Assembly (NCBI GenBank): GCA_016793325.1
Contig: JAEUKI010000040.1
Coordinates: forward strand, 1-64,000
From: Myxococcales bacterium
GTDB lineage: Bacteria; Myxococcota_A; Polyangia; Polyangiales; Ga0077539
DNA length: 64,000 bases
Direction of reading: 5' to 3'
Shown here: one piece after another, positions 55,346 to 63,403 of the stretch
How positions within the stretch are numbered: position 1 is the first letter of the stretch
Layout: each line of letters begins with the position of its first letter
Made by a program: the position numbers and the translations under genes
Notes under the pieces: model-generated
Seen by the model: only the letters and a program-made list of their open reading frames with translations
Told to the model about the DNA's origin: nothing
Databases searched by the model: none

Positions 55346-57924
55346 CGACCTGCCTCCAGGTCTCGTACCCACGGCTCGTTCGCGGCAAGGAACGAGAGCA
55401 GGCTGCCCTCACGCCGTCGGAGCGTGTTGCGGTTGCCGATGAGCACGCGCTGGAATCGAGCGCGTGTAATCGCGACGTTGACCCGGTTGGTGCTTTCGAG
55501 AAAGCTGGTCATCCGCGTGTTCGCGAGAGTCAGGAAGACCACGTCCGCCTCGTGTCCTTGGAAGCGATCCACCGTACAAAGCTCGATCCGCGCTGCCGTG
55601 CGGCCTTCGCTGCGCAGCTCGAAGTGTCGGTACGCACCACGCTGTCCCGTCCTCTGCCGCAGGCGGTCGCGCAGAGCCCGCTCCTGGCCGCGGTAGAACG
55701 CGAGCACCGCGACCTCCCACGGCTCGACGCGAGCCTCCGCTGCGTGGCTGCGCTTCGGACTGTGCCTGGCCCACGTAACGAAGTGGTCGATCTCACGCAG
55801 CACCGCGTCGACCTCCTCTTCGTTGCGGTTGCGCTTCGAGTCGAAGCGTCCGTTGACGTGCAGCCACACCGCACGCTGCTCGTAGCGCTGGTATCCCCAC
55901 GCGCGACGCGTCGCCATGTCGGGCGGGTCGAGCAACGCGGTGCCCTGATAGACCTGCTCGCGCGGCACCCGCGAGATATCCGGGTGCATTCGATGCTGAT
56001 AGTTCAGCACCACGTGCCGCTGCGTGAAGGCTGTCGCGAGCATCCCGTGGGTGAGCGCCGTTCGCGCGCGGAACGCGTCGCTGTCAGCACGAAAGCCGCA
56101 TTGGATCGATTCGAGGATCGAGGGAAAGGCGACGCGTCTCACGCGATCGATCTGCTCGCGGAAGGCCGTCCCCTTCCCCTCATCGGGGTCTGTGGGAAGC
56201 AGCGCATCGGCTTCTTCGCGCAAGCGCGCAGCAGACCGTGAATCGCCCCGCTGGCGCTGCTCGAAGTGTCGGCACAGCCGCCACGCAAGCTCGTCCTCCC
56301 AGCATGGCGGTCCGCTTTCCGCGCCCAGCCGCCGCTGGACAGCGGCTGCACGACGTTCAAGGGAACTGCCCTCCAGGCCGCGCAGCGTCGCGAGGTCGAG
56401 CGGTAGTTCCGCGGCGCGCGCTTCGAGCTGCTGCTGGGTGCCGATGACGATGCCGGAGGTAGCAAGGTCGCGGGCGGTCGCCGTCGCGGCGTCGGCGAGC
56501 TCGACCCCGAGCGCGGTCGCCTGTCGCTCGTAGTGCTCTCTCTCCTCTCGCGTGGTGATCCAGATCGCGCTCGCTCGGGCTGCGCGTCCCCCGCTCGCAA
56601 GGAACACGTCGACACACGCGTCGCGGCGCACGGGATTCGGCAGCGCAGCGCGCAGGTTGGCAGCGAGCGCCGCTTCTTCGACGAAGGGCGAGAGCTGCCT
56701 CGGATCGCCGACGAGAATCCATCGCTGTGCCAACAGCGCGGGCACCAAGAAGTCTTGGAACGTCGTCTTCGATGCCTCGTCCACGATCAGCGTGTCGAAC
56801 ATCCCGGCCCTGCCCGGGGCGTGCGCGAACTTGATGTCGGGGTGACTGAGGATGCCCGAGGTCGTGCCGCACACCAGATTAGCCGTGTCGAGGACCATCC
56901 GCTCGATGGCCGTGCTGCCCGCGGCGAGAGCACGGTAGAGGCCCTCCTGCGCTTCCGAGCGCTTGGGCAGTCCGCGGAGAAACGTCTGCAATCGCTCGCG
57001 CTCGGTGCGTACGAACTCTTCGAGCTGATAGGGCCGCGCCTGCTCGGAGACCTTCCTGCGGTCCCCAACGCGCACGGCGACGAGGTCGCTGCCGGGCTGC
57101 TGCGTGAGCGGTCCCACGCGCTCGAGAACATTGTCTACGGCGACGTGCGTCGACGCGCAGAGCAGCACGCGCTGTCCACGCGCGATGAGCTGCAGGACCA
57201 GCTCGCAGATCGCGGTCGTCTTGCCTGAGCCCGGCGGTCCTTCGAGGAACGCGAAGTCGGGCGTGGCGATGGCGACCTGAACGAAGCGCCGTTGCGCCTC
57301 CGTTCCCGGCCGCGAGAGATCGGTCAAGATCCTCCACTCGGTGGGTTCGAGGGCGGGAAGCGCAGGCCAGGTCGTGCGGTCTTCCCGTTCGAGTAGCCGA
57401 AGGAGCGCACGGTGTGCGGGCGCAGGCGCGTCTTGCAACTGGTGCACGGCATCGAGCTGACGCCGCAGGGTTCTTGTGTTCGGGCGCAGACACACTTCGT
57501 CGGCCGCAGGTTCGCGGTCGAGCAGGAGTCGGCAGGTGTCCGGGTCGCGATCGAAGACACGGAGCCGCGACATGGCGTTGAAGCCCACGCGCCCCGAAGT
57601 TCTCGAAGACGAGGTGCGCGGGAGTTCGAACAGCTCCCCGACCTCTTCGTCGAGAAACGCGTCGAAGGTCCGCTCGGACACCGAGCGAACATCGGCAGGT
57701 TCGTTGAGCTCGATCCACACGCCGCGTTCGTCGCGAGCAGCCCACGCAGGTGGTTCGGCGGGGGCCCAGCCGAGGCGCAGGACATTGTCCTCGTGCTCGA
57801 GGAAGTCCTGCGTTCGTTTGAGGAACTCGCGGAAGTCCCGGAGTCCGGTGCTCGCCCGTTCGAGCAGCATGTTCGGGTTCGGATCGTCGAGGTTCTGGTA
57901 GTGAAGGAGTGCCATCGTGGTCAT
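55342..57924 (-). CDS. Superfamily 1 Upf1/DNA2-like helicase
   Basis: 860 aa from the ATG at 57924 (a GTG at 58011 adds 29 residues). Motifs in order: Q-motif QRRFVQVAI, I EGPPGSGKTTA (~226-236), Ia CASTHVAVDNVL, II IVDEASKTT (~380), III GDPRQLSPF (~403), then LNYQHRMHP, V VDRFQGHEADVV (~785), and VI RVNVAITRAR (~815). A ~200-residue insert between III and IV (EGSSLERRAAAVQRRLG region) is charged and helical. The N-terminal ~220 residues are unknown. It would translocate on DNA or RNA and feed the PLD nuclease. First gene of the coupled four-gene operon; the promoter lies in 57925-58325. Confidence 0.9.
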   Translation of the reverse strand: MTTMALLHYQNLDDPNPNMLLERASTGLRDFREFLKRTQDFLEHEDNVLRLGWAPAEPPAWAARDERGVWIELNEPADVRSVSERTFDAFLDEEVGELFELPRTSSSRTSGRVGFNAMSRLRVFDRDPDTCRLLLDREPAADEVCLRPNTRTLRRQLDAVHQLQDAPAPAHRALLRLLEREDRTTWPALPALEPTEWRILTDLSRPGTEAQRRFVQVAIATPDFAFLEGPPGSGKTTAICELVLQLIARGQRVLLCASTHVAVDNVLERVGPLTQQPGSDLVAVRVGDRRKVSEQARPYQLEEFVRTERERLQTFLRGLPKRSEAQEGLYRALAAGSTAIERMVLDTANLVCGTTSGILSHPDIKFAHAPGRAGMFDTLIVDEASKTTFQDFLVPALLAQRWILVGDPRQLSPFVEEAALAANLRAALPNPVRRDACVDVFLASGGRAARASAIWITTREEREHYERQATALGVELADAATATARDLATSGIVIGTQQQLEARAAELPLDLATLRGLEGSSLERRAAAVQRRLGAESGPPCWEDELAWRLCRHFEQRQRGDSRSAARLREEADALLPTDPDEGKGTAFREQIDRVRRVAFPSILESIQCGFRADSDAFRARTALTHGMLATAFTQRHVVLNYQHRMHPDISRVPREQVYQGTALLDPPDMATRRAWGYQRYEQRAVWLHVNGRFDSKRNRNEEEVDAVLREIDHFVTWARHSPKRSHAAEARVEPWEVAVLAFYRGQERALRDRLRQRTGQRGAYRHFELRSEGRTAARIELCTVDRFQGHEADVVFLTLANTRMTSFLESTNRVNVAITRARFQRVLIGNRNTLRRREGSLLSFLAANEPWVRDLEAGR

Positions 57925-58325
57925 GCCCAGAGCAGGGACAGTGCCGCGCCTTTCGTTTCGCAGAAACCAGCAATTGAGGCTGACGCAGCGAACGAAGGTT
58001 TCCGCGGTCACGGGTGAGACGGCCCGGCTACGGGTCTATTCGCCCGGCACTTCCTGTCACCGTTGGGGTCCGAGATCGCCCCGCTCTTGCGGGCACTTCG
58101 GTGCGGCGATCACGCACCGTGCCGCCAGCAGGCGAGCTTCCGCTCCGCGGGATGGGTAGCGGGCTGGGCTCTGCGAGGGGCCAGCGACTGCTTCCCCGCT
58201 CCGCCTTCACCCCGTCGGATATCTCGCGTGTAAAGGGGGGCCACGAAGCCAATCGGGCTCCAGCGGCTTCGAGTACCTTGCACTTAGCTTGAGATGGCTT
58301 AAGCTAGCTTCAAGCGAGGTAAGAC
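57925..58325. promoter_or_regulatory. Divergent promoter region: weak sigma-54-like box and a dyad operator
   Basis: About 400 bp between divergent genes. On the minus strand TGGAGCCCGATTGGC (58248-58262) keeps the GG and GC of a -24/-12 sigma-54 box at the right spacing but matches the consensus at only about 7 of 10 positions. It would be about 320 bp upstream of the helicase start. On the plus side GCTTGA (58287-58292), palindrome GCTTAAGC (58297-58304) and TCAAGC (58310-58315) form a dyad overlapping the ribosome site of the gene at 58326. Confidence 0.4.
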
Positions 58326-59048
58326 ATGGAGTATGTAAGCGTTCCCGTGCCGTCCCATCTGGTCGTCGAGGTGATGGGGTTCATCCACAGCCGCCTGCAG
58401 GGCAACGCTGTTCCTGAACCCACGAGCGCAGATGAAGACGCGGAGGCCGCCGTGGAGGCGAGCGACGCTTGGCCGGAGGATGAGCTCCGCAAGCTCTGGA
58501 ACGACTCGGAGGGGAACATGCGGATCGTGCTCACGCTTCTTGCTCGCAAGGGCGGAGCACCGATCCCGAGCCAGGAGATTGCCGCCGTGCTCGGCAAGCC
58601 AGAGCGAGGTCACGCCGTCGCAGGCACAATGGGGGCGCTCGGCCGAAGGCTGAAGCACCGCCACGGTGGACGCTCGCCATTCTCTGTCGGCTACAACGCG
58701 CTTGCCCGCCGGTGGGAGTACACGATGCCTGTCACGAACGCGTCGGTCATTGCGAAGATCGCAACGCCGGTTCCTGAACTCGTGACGCTCTCGGGTGAGC
58801 AATCAGGCTTCTTCTGTTTGATCCGCGACCCGGCTGACCGAAAGTGTCGGATCACATCTGTGAAGCCTTCAGAGGGGGAGGCGCACGCTGCTGCCGAGCG
58901 CTGGCTCCACGAGGCATCCGAGCGGGGCTTTCCGCCGGCTGGCCGAGGAAAGACTCACGAATGGGTGAAGGACCCGGCGTTTCCCCAGATGTACGTCTGC
59001 GTGGAGATCAAGAGCACAGCGACGCGAGCGACGCCCATCGTGTACTGA
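58326..59048 (+). CDS. Hypothetical two-domain protein
   Basis: 240 aa; ATG at 58326 with GAGGT upstream. Residues ~50-130 resemble a winged helix (ELRKLWNDSEGNMRIVLTLL, IPSQEIAAVLGKPERGHAVA, LGRRLKHRHGGRSPF, i.e. recognition helix and wing). The C-terminal ~100 residues are beta-rich (KCRITSVKPSEGEAHAAAER, MYVCVEIKSTATRA). Family not recognised with confidence. It may regulate itself through the dyad over its ribosome site and the next gene, 56 bp downstream. Confidence 0.6.
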   Translation: MEYVSVPVPSHLVVEVMGFIHSRLQGNAVPEPTSADEDAEAAVEASDAWPEDELRKLWNDSEGNMRIVLTLLARKGGAPIPSQEIAAVLGKPERGHAVAGTMGALGRRLKHRHGGRSPFSVGYNALARRWEYTMPVTNASVIAKIATPVPELVTLSGEQSGFFCLIRDPADRKCRITSVKPSEGEAHAAAERWLHEASERGFPPAGRGKTHEWVKDPAFPQMYVCVEIKSTATRATPIVY

Positions 59049-59104
59049 GATCAGTATGCTATCAGTCGCGATCGGAAGTGCGAGAAGAACCACCATTCTT
59101 GAGA

Positions 59105-61174
59105 ATGACGATGAACGAAGAGAACATTCGCATCCGCGCCTACTTCCGCTGGCAAAACCGCCGTCCTGAAGACGGCGACGCACTCACCGACTGGCTTGCG
59201 GCCGAGCAGGAGATCTTGGCGGAGGGACAAGTCGTTTCTCCTGCCGAACCAGAAACCGTCACCAACCAAGCCTTTCCCGCGACGATGACTGCTGCTGAGA
59301 ATCCGGTACAACCTCCGGTTGGCAAGCCGATCGACCGCCAACAGGAGGTTCGTAATGCCGTCCGAATGATCTGGTCTGAATTGCTTGAGATTGCAGTCGG
59401 GTCCGCTCTCGCCGCTGCGCAAGAGAAGATGTGTGCTGATCGATTCTTCGCGCGCCTTTGGCCGTCGATGCCACTGGAACTAGTGCTCGCGTTGGACCGT
59501 GCGGACCCGAGTGAGTTGCTGTCATGCGACGCCGTGCCCGCGGAATTCGAGGAGGTGCTTGTGCGGCACTTGGCTGAAGTGTTCGCTGCTCATCAGCCCA
59601 AGGGACTCGCTACAAACCCCCACGCGCGCGAAGCGAAACTCATCCGGATTCTCTCTGGCGATGTGGAGCACAACAGAGACAGCATCAAGCGGCAAGTATA
59701 TCAATTCTTCGAACGAAAAGGAACTGACCGCATCTCCGATCCGCGCAATGTTCGTGCGCTGGTATTCCAACGACTCGCCGACGCCAGCCTTGATGAGTGC
59801 ACCGCTATCGCGAACGGGGGCAATGAGGCAAGGGCCCGCTGGCACTTGAAGCTCCTGACATTGTTGACGACTGGAGATCCGGCAGATAGAGGCAGTCGAA
59901 TCGAGCAATTGCGCGATGGCAAGACACGCTCATTCCCCTATGTCGCCCGCTTCCTTCAGCGCGGAACACTGCCGGCTGCGCCCCGATTCAAGGGAGATCT
60001 GACGCCAAATTTTGAGGGGTTCTCGCCAGAGATCATCGCAACATTCCCTGATGCAGCAGCGATTCGAGATCTATATGATGGCTACGTTCAACATCGAGGT
60101 ATCTTGGGACACTGGCTTCCCGTTGATCGTCCGCCGTCCGCTGAGATCGCGGAGGACTTCGCGAAGATTCCGGACTTCTCGACAATGAGCAAGGGCGGCA
60201 TCGTCCTACCAACCGCCGCTTCGCTCCACGCTCACCGAGCCGCAATGCACCGCATTCCAGATGGGGTCGTCTGTGCGTTCGCCCTCGCGGTCATGATTGA
60301 ATGGTCGATGCATCAAGCCGCGGCTGTGGCCGGACTCCAGGCCCCGGCAAGTCTGCGCGGACATGAGCTTGTTGCGCGACTCACCGAACCACTACGATTG
60401 AGTCACCTCACCCGCGCAGATCTTGACGTCGTGTTCACGCGCAAGGGACTCAACCTGCGCGATGCCCTCGTCCACGGAGCGTTCTTCGCCGATCAGCAAC
60501 ACGCACTTGAACGGACTCTGCATGGCTTGGCCCGCACGTTGGCGCGCCTCGTCACAGACCTTCGAACGACCGGGATCCTGACTAAGTTTCCAACTACAGC
60601 AACGTGGGACAGTTCGACAAGTGTGGACCCCAAAGTTGACGCTCTGATTAGCACGCAGACGCAACCTGGGCTGAGCCTCCTCAATGTGTTTGGTGTCGAA
60701 GAGGGACGAAAGCACGTCTTCGAGACTCTTTCGCGTCTGATGCCCGACAAGGCAATGCTTGGAAAAGGGAGCTTCCTCCTTTGGGTGGATGAACGCGACA
60801 AGACGGCGCAACGTTCTCATGAGCTGGTTGCACTGATTAGCTCGCTGATCACACTCGAAGAACTGTTTCGGGCAGTGTGCGAAGAAAAGGGACTGCCAAC
60901 ACTGATTATTGCATCGTCTGCCCCAGACGCTGCCAAATGCGAGCTCGCAATTCTGGACTCGCAACAGGGCAAACTGTTGGAGCCCAAACGGCTCCAGATG
61001 CTTTTCTCGGGCACTGCAGCCGACGTCGGGTTCCGTGATAGTCTCGATGCCATCAAGCAAGTTCGCGATCGTGTCGCGCACGGAACCTGGCGAGCTTTTC
61101 GCTCCCCCTGGATGACGGCTACAGAGCTGGTGCTGAAGCTGGCGTTTGCCCTTTGCACCGTACTTGATTCCTGA
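59105..61174 (+). CDS. Large protein with two Rx4H (HEPN-like) motifs and a DUF2934-like N-terminus
   Basis: 689 aa from the ATG at 59105 (a second ATG is at 59111). Residues ~5-35 resemble DUF2934 (IRIRAYFRWQNR, LTDWLAAEQEI). Two Arg-x4-His motifs, LRDALVHGAFF (~452-457) and VRDRVAHG (~655-660), occur in helical contexts like HEPN RNase domains. The C-terminal ~250 residues include a helix-rich segment (HELVALISSLITLEELFRAV). No other known domain. Base composition is lower in G+C than the Dnd genes. An RNA-cleaving toxin or effector is plausible; the motifs could also be coincidental in helical repeats. Confidence 0.6.
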   Translation: MTMNEENIRIRAYFRWQNRRPEDGDALTDWLAAEQEILAEGQVVSPAEPETVTNQAFPATMTAAENPVQPPVGKPIDRQQEVRNAVRMIWSELLEIAVGSALAAAQEKMCADRFFARLWPSMPLELVLALDRADPSELLSCDAVPAEFEEVLVRHLAEVFAAHQPKGLATNPHAREAKLIRILSGDVEHNRDSIKRQVYQFFERKGTDRISDPRNVRALVFQRLADASLDECTAIANGGNEARARWHLKLLTLLTTGDPADRGSRIEQLRDGKTRSFPYVARFLQRGTLPAAPRFKGDLTPNFEGFSPEIIATFPDAAAIRDLYDGYVQHRGILGHWLPVDRPPSAEIAEDFAKIPDFSTMSKGGIVLPTAASLHAHRAAMHRIPDGVVCAFALAVMIEWSMHQAAAVAGLQAPASLRGHELVARLTEPLRLSHLTRADLDVVFTRKGLNLRDALVHGAFFADQQHALERTLHGLARTLARLVTDLRTTGILTKFPTTATWDSSTSVDPKVDALISTQTQPGLSLLNVFGVEEGRKHVFETLSRLMPDKAMLGKGSFLLWVDERDKTAQRSHELVALISSLITLEELFRAVCEEKGLPTLIIASSAPDAAKCELAILDSQQGKLLEPKRLQMLFSGTAADVGFRDSLDAIKQVRDRVAHGTWRAFRSPWMTATELVLKLAFALCTVLDS

Positions 61175-61184
61175 GCAATGTCAC

Positions 61185-61320
61185 CAGCCCTTTCAAGGTG
61201 CCTTCGGGCGACGGATTCCCGGCTGCCAGCACGTACCGGGCGACCATCAGGATCGTGGAGGCATACGCGCACAACACAATCGAAGCCGTTTCGTCGAACG
61301 AAGCCACCTTGAAAGGGCTG
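61185..61320. mobile_element. MITE-like element with 16-bp inverted repeats and 12-bp target duplication
   Basis: CAGCCCTTTCAAGGTG (61185-61200) and CACCTTGAAAGGGCTG (61305-61320) are perfect inverted repeats. GAGCAATGTCAC is repeated directly outside them (61173-61184 and 61321-61332). The 136-bp unit has no transposase. It inserted immediately after the stop codon of the preceding gene (TGA at 61172-61174), whose last bases form part of the duplication. Family of the mobilising transposase is unknown; a 12-bp duplication is in the IS4-like range. Confidence 0.75.
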
Positions 61321-61798
61321 GAGCAATGTCACCTACGCGGACACCTCGAGATTGTAACTCCCCACATAGTTGTTGGCTCCTCAAGCAGGGGGGTCAGCGT
61401 GGAGCAGAACCCGGAGTAATCCGTCGGGTCCTGTCGCGACCTGTTCACGCCGGAACGTGAATCTCCTGCGAATCGCTACACACGCCGACAGATGGCGACG
61501 CGTCGCCGGTCCATCAATTCCTCTCGCCCCGACTAACAGGACACGAATCAAGCCGCAGCGCTGATAGGCACTGCGGCTTTTGTGTTTTCTCCGCATCGCA
61601 TCGATGCTTCCCGCGCGACGTCCGCGAGCGATCACCGCAGACGGGCTGCGCGACGAACACGCGCGACCACGACGGGGGATTCGACATCGTGTACGCACAA
61701 GCCGCCTGCATGCGCATGCGGGTCGCACTCCGTGGGGGCAGAGACCGTCCCTGCGGGGACGCAGGAGACCGTGCTCGCGGGAGGGCTCCAACGATGCG
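61321..61798. terminator. Intergenic region with terminator at 61550-61583
   Basis: About 480 bp with no supportable gene. AAGCCGCAG (61550-61558) pairs with CTGCGGCTT (61571-61579), followed by TTTGTGTTTT: a good rho-independent terminator on the plus strand. Sequence 61600-61798 holds nothing else recognisable. Confidence 0.6.
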
Positions 61799-63244
61799 TC
61801 AGCGGCTCGCGATGCGTTCCCAGCGGTAGTCGCGACCTGGCCTGTCCCAGAACGCCGAGCGGTAGAGTTCCTGGAGTTCCTCGGTGGCCTGTTTGATCCG
61901 GTTCCCCAAGGACGCCATGTCTGCGAGCCCGAAACCTTCGGCGAGTTGAGTCGCAAACTGCTTGGACTCGGCGCGCACCACGAAGTCAGGCAGGTCCCTC
62001 AGGTACAAGACACTCCAGGGGCGCCACACATCGCTGTGAGGGCCGTCCGCGTCGATGCGGGAGCGCACGTACAAGAAGTAGTCGGCGGCCTTGAACTGTT
62101 CCCAGCCTACAACTTCCGCGAGGTCTCCGTTCGAGTACCAATCTTTCAGGAGGTCTGCGTGGATCGAGAGGCGCACGGTGTTGTTGGTCTTGAGCCGGTC
62201 ACGCCGAACATCGTCCAGGAGCATCGTGTACTTCGAGACGTCCTTGTAGTCGGTCGTGCGATCGGGGCGGCTTCCGCGAACTGCTAGGGGTGTGCGCAGA
62301 AGTGCGTTGATTGAGCGCCATGCTTCTTCGCGCAGAAAGGCGGCCACCAAGACCACGAGCAACTCGTGACCGAGGAACTTGTAGAAGTCGAAATCAGTCC
62401 GGTTGTAGGTGCCAGAGAAACCTTGCGGGAGGTCGTAGCGCACGAGGAGCTGCTCAAAGCCCCGATAGACCTCGGCGGCGGCGTCCTCCGCGCGGTAGGC
62501 CGCAAGAGTCTGCGCGACCCGGGCGAACTCCGCGACGGGTGCGCGCGTCGCTGTGAGCGCGGCCACAAGCGCTTCGTCGTCGATCGTTGTCGGAGGACGG
62601 AGGGTATCGAGCACTCGCAGTAGGTCTGCCATGTACCGACGTGCTGCCGCGCGCTGCACCGGTTGTTGGCGCTCCACCGCTTCGATGAGCAGGGCCGCAG
62701 GACTCGGTGGTGCAGGCGGTGCGAGTGGCTTCGGCTTCTGCGCCTCGGCCGCCGTGAGACCGAGACGAACCGCATCCACCAGGACTCTTTGCAAACGCTT
62801 GCGCTCTGGGGACTTCTCTTCCGCGCCTTCGCTGATGCTGTACGCCACCGCGCGCTTCTGGCGGATGTCGAAGGGGAGGTCCTCGGGAGGCCCGAACGCC
62901 GTGTTCACGACGAGGACGATCCGCTCCCAGCCCAACGTTTTGAGCGCGTACCCGAGCTCGATCAAGACGTTCGGGTTCGGCGAAGGACGCCCTTCGGCGT
63001 CCTTGGTCACGAGCGTGACATCCGCGACGAACACCGCGGCCTGGTCGATCTTCGAGAAGATGGTCGCGACGATGTCAGGCGCGCCCGGCACGTCCATAGT
63101 GTCTTTGTCGAGCCGCGGATCGACCGTCAGGGAGCCGTCACTGCGAACCTGGGCGATCGCGTCCTCGAGCGCCTTCTGGATCAGGTTGCGGTTGGTGTTG
63201 CCGGGGCGATCAGATTGCCACGCGTAGAAAACGGTCCAGCTCAT
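61799..63244 (-). CDS. TIR-like nucleotide-binding domain protein
   Basis: 481 aa; ATG at 63244. Residues ~1-150: SWTVFYAWQSDRPGNTNRN, FVADVTLVTKDAEG and PNPNVLIELGYALKTLGWE. This is the TIR_like/nucleoside-deoxyribosyltransferase-type Rossmann domain (PF10137 relatives) with the conserved Pro-Asn-(Val)-x-x-Glu-Leu-Gly-Tyr/Phe-Ala box. The C-terminal ~330 residues are helical and unassigned (ALVAALTATRAPVAEFARV, EEAWRSINALLRTPLAV). TIR-like proteins of this size in defence islands often cleave NAD+ or nucleotides on phage sensing, so an abortive-infection effector is plausible, not shown. Confidence 0.75.
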   Translation of the reverse strand: MSWTVFYAWQSDRPGNTNRNLIQKALEDAIAQVRSDGSLTVDPRLDKDTMDVPGAPDIVATIFSKIDQAAVFVADVTLVTKDAEGRPSPNPNVLIELGYALKTLGWERIVLVVNTAFGPPEDLPFDIRQKRAVAYSISEGAEEKSPERKRLQRVLVDAVRLGLTAAEAQKPKPLAPPAPPSPAALLIEAVERQQPVQRAAARRYMADLLRVLDTLRPPTTIDDEALVAALTATRAPVAEFARVAQTLAAYRAEDAAAEVYRGFEQLLVRYDLPQGFSGTYNRTDFDFYKFLGHELLVVLVAAFLREEAWRSINALLRTPLAVRGSRPDRTTDYKDVSKYTMLLDDVRRDRLKTNNTVRLSIHADLLKDWYSNGDLAEVVGWEQFKAADYFLYVRSRIDADGPHSDVWRPWSVLYLRDLPDFVVRAESKQFATQLAEGFGLADMASLGNRIKQATEELQELYRSAFWDRPGRDYRWERIASR

Positions 63245-63403
63245 AGGGAATTGACCAGTAGCCTGCCCTCATGAAAGCAGTGCCGCGCGTTTCCAGCAAG
63301 TTTTTGCCAGGCCCCAGGACGGGGGCCGTTTTACTTGGCGAGTACGCAGAGCTGTGGGACGTGTGAGGAGCTGGCCGGGCTAACATCCCCACTACCGAAG
63401 GAG

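Noticed and set aside
52725..58011. DISARM or BREX system
   Set aside because: PLD and helicase alone are present; no DrmA-type SNF2 helicase, DUF1998 DrmB, PglX/PglZ or DISARM methyltransferase is visible.
58106..58125. CTGGCGGCACGGTGCG (minus strand) as a sigma-54 promoter
   Set aside because: GG to GC spacing is one base short of the required 10, so it cannot be a -24/-12 element.
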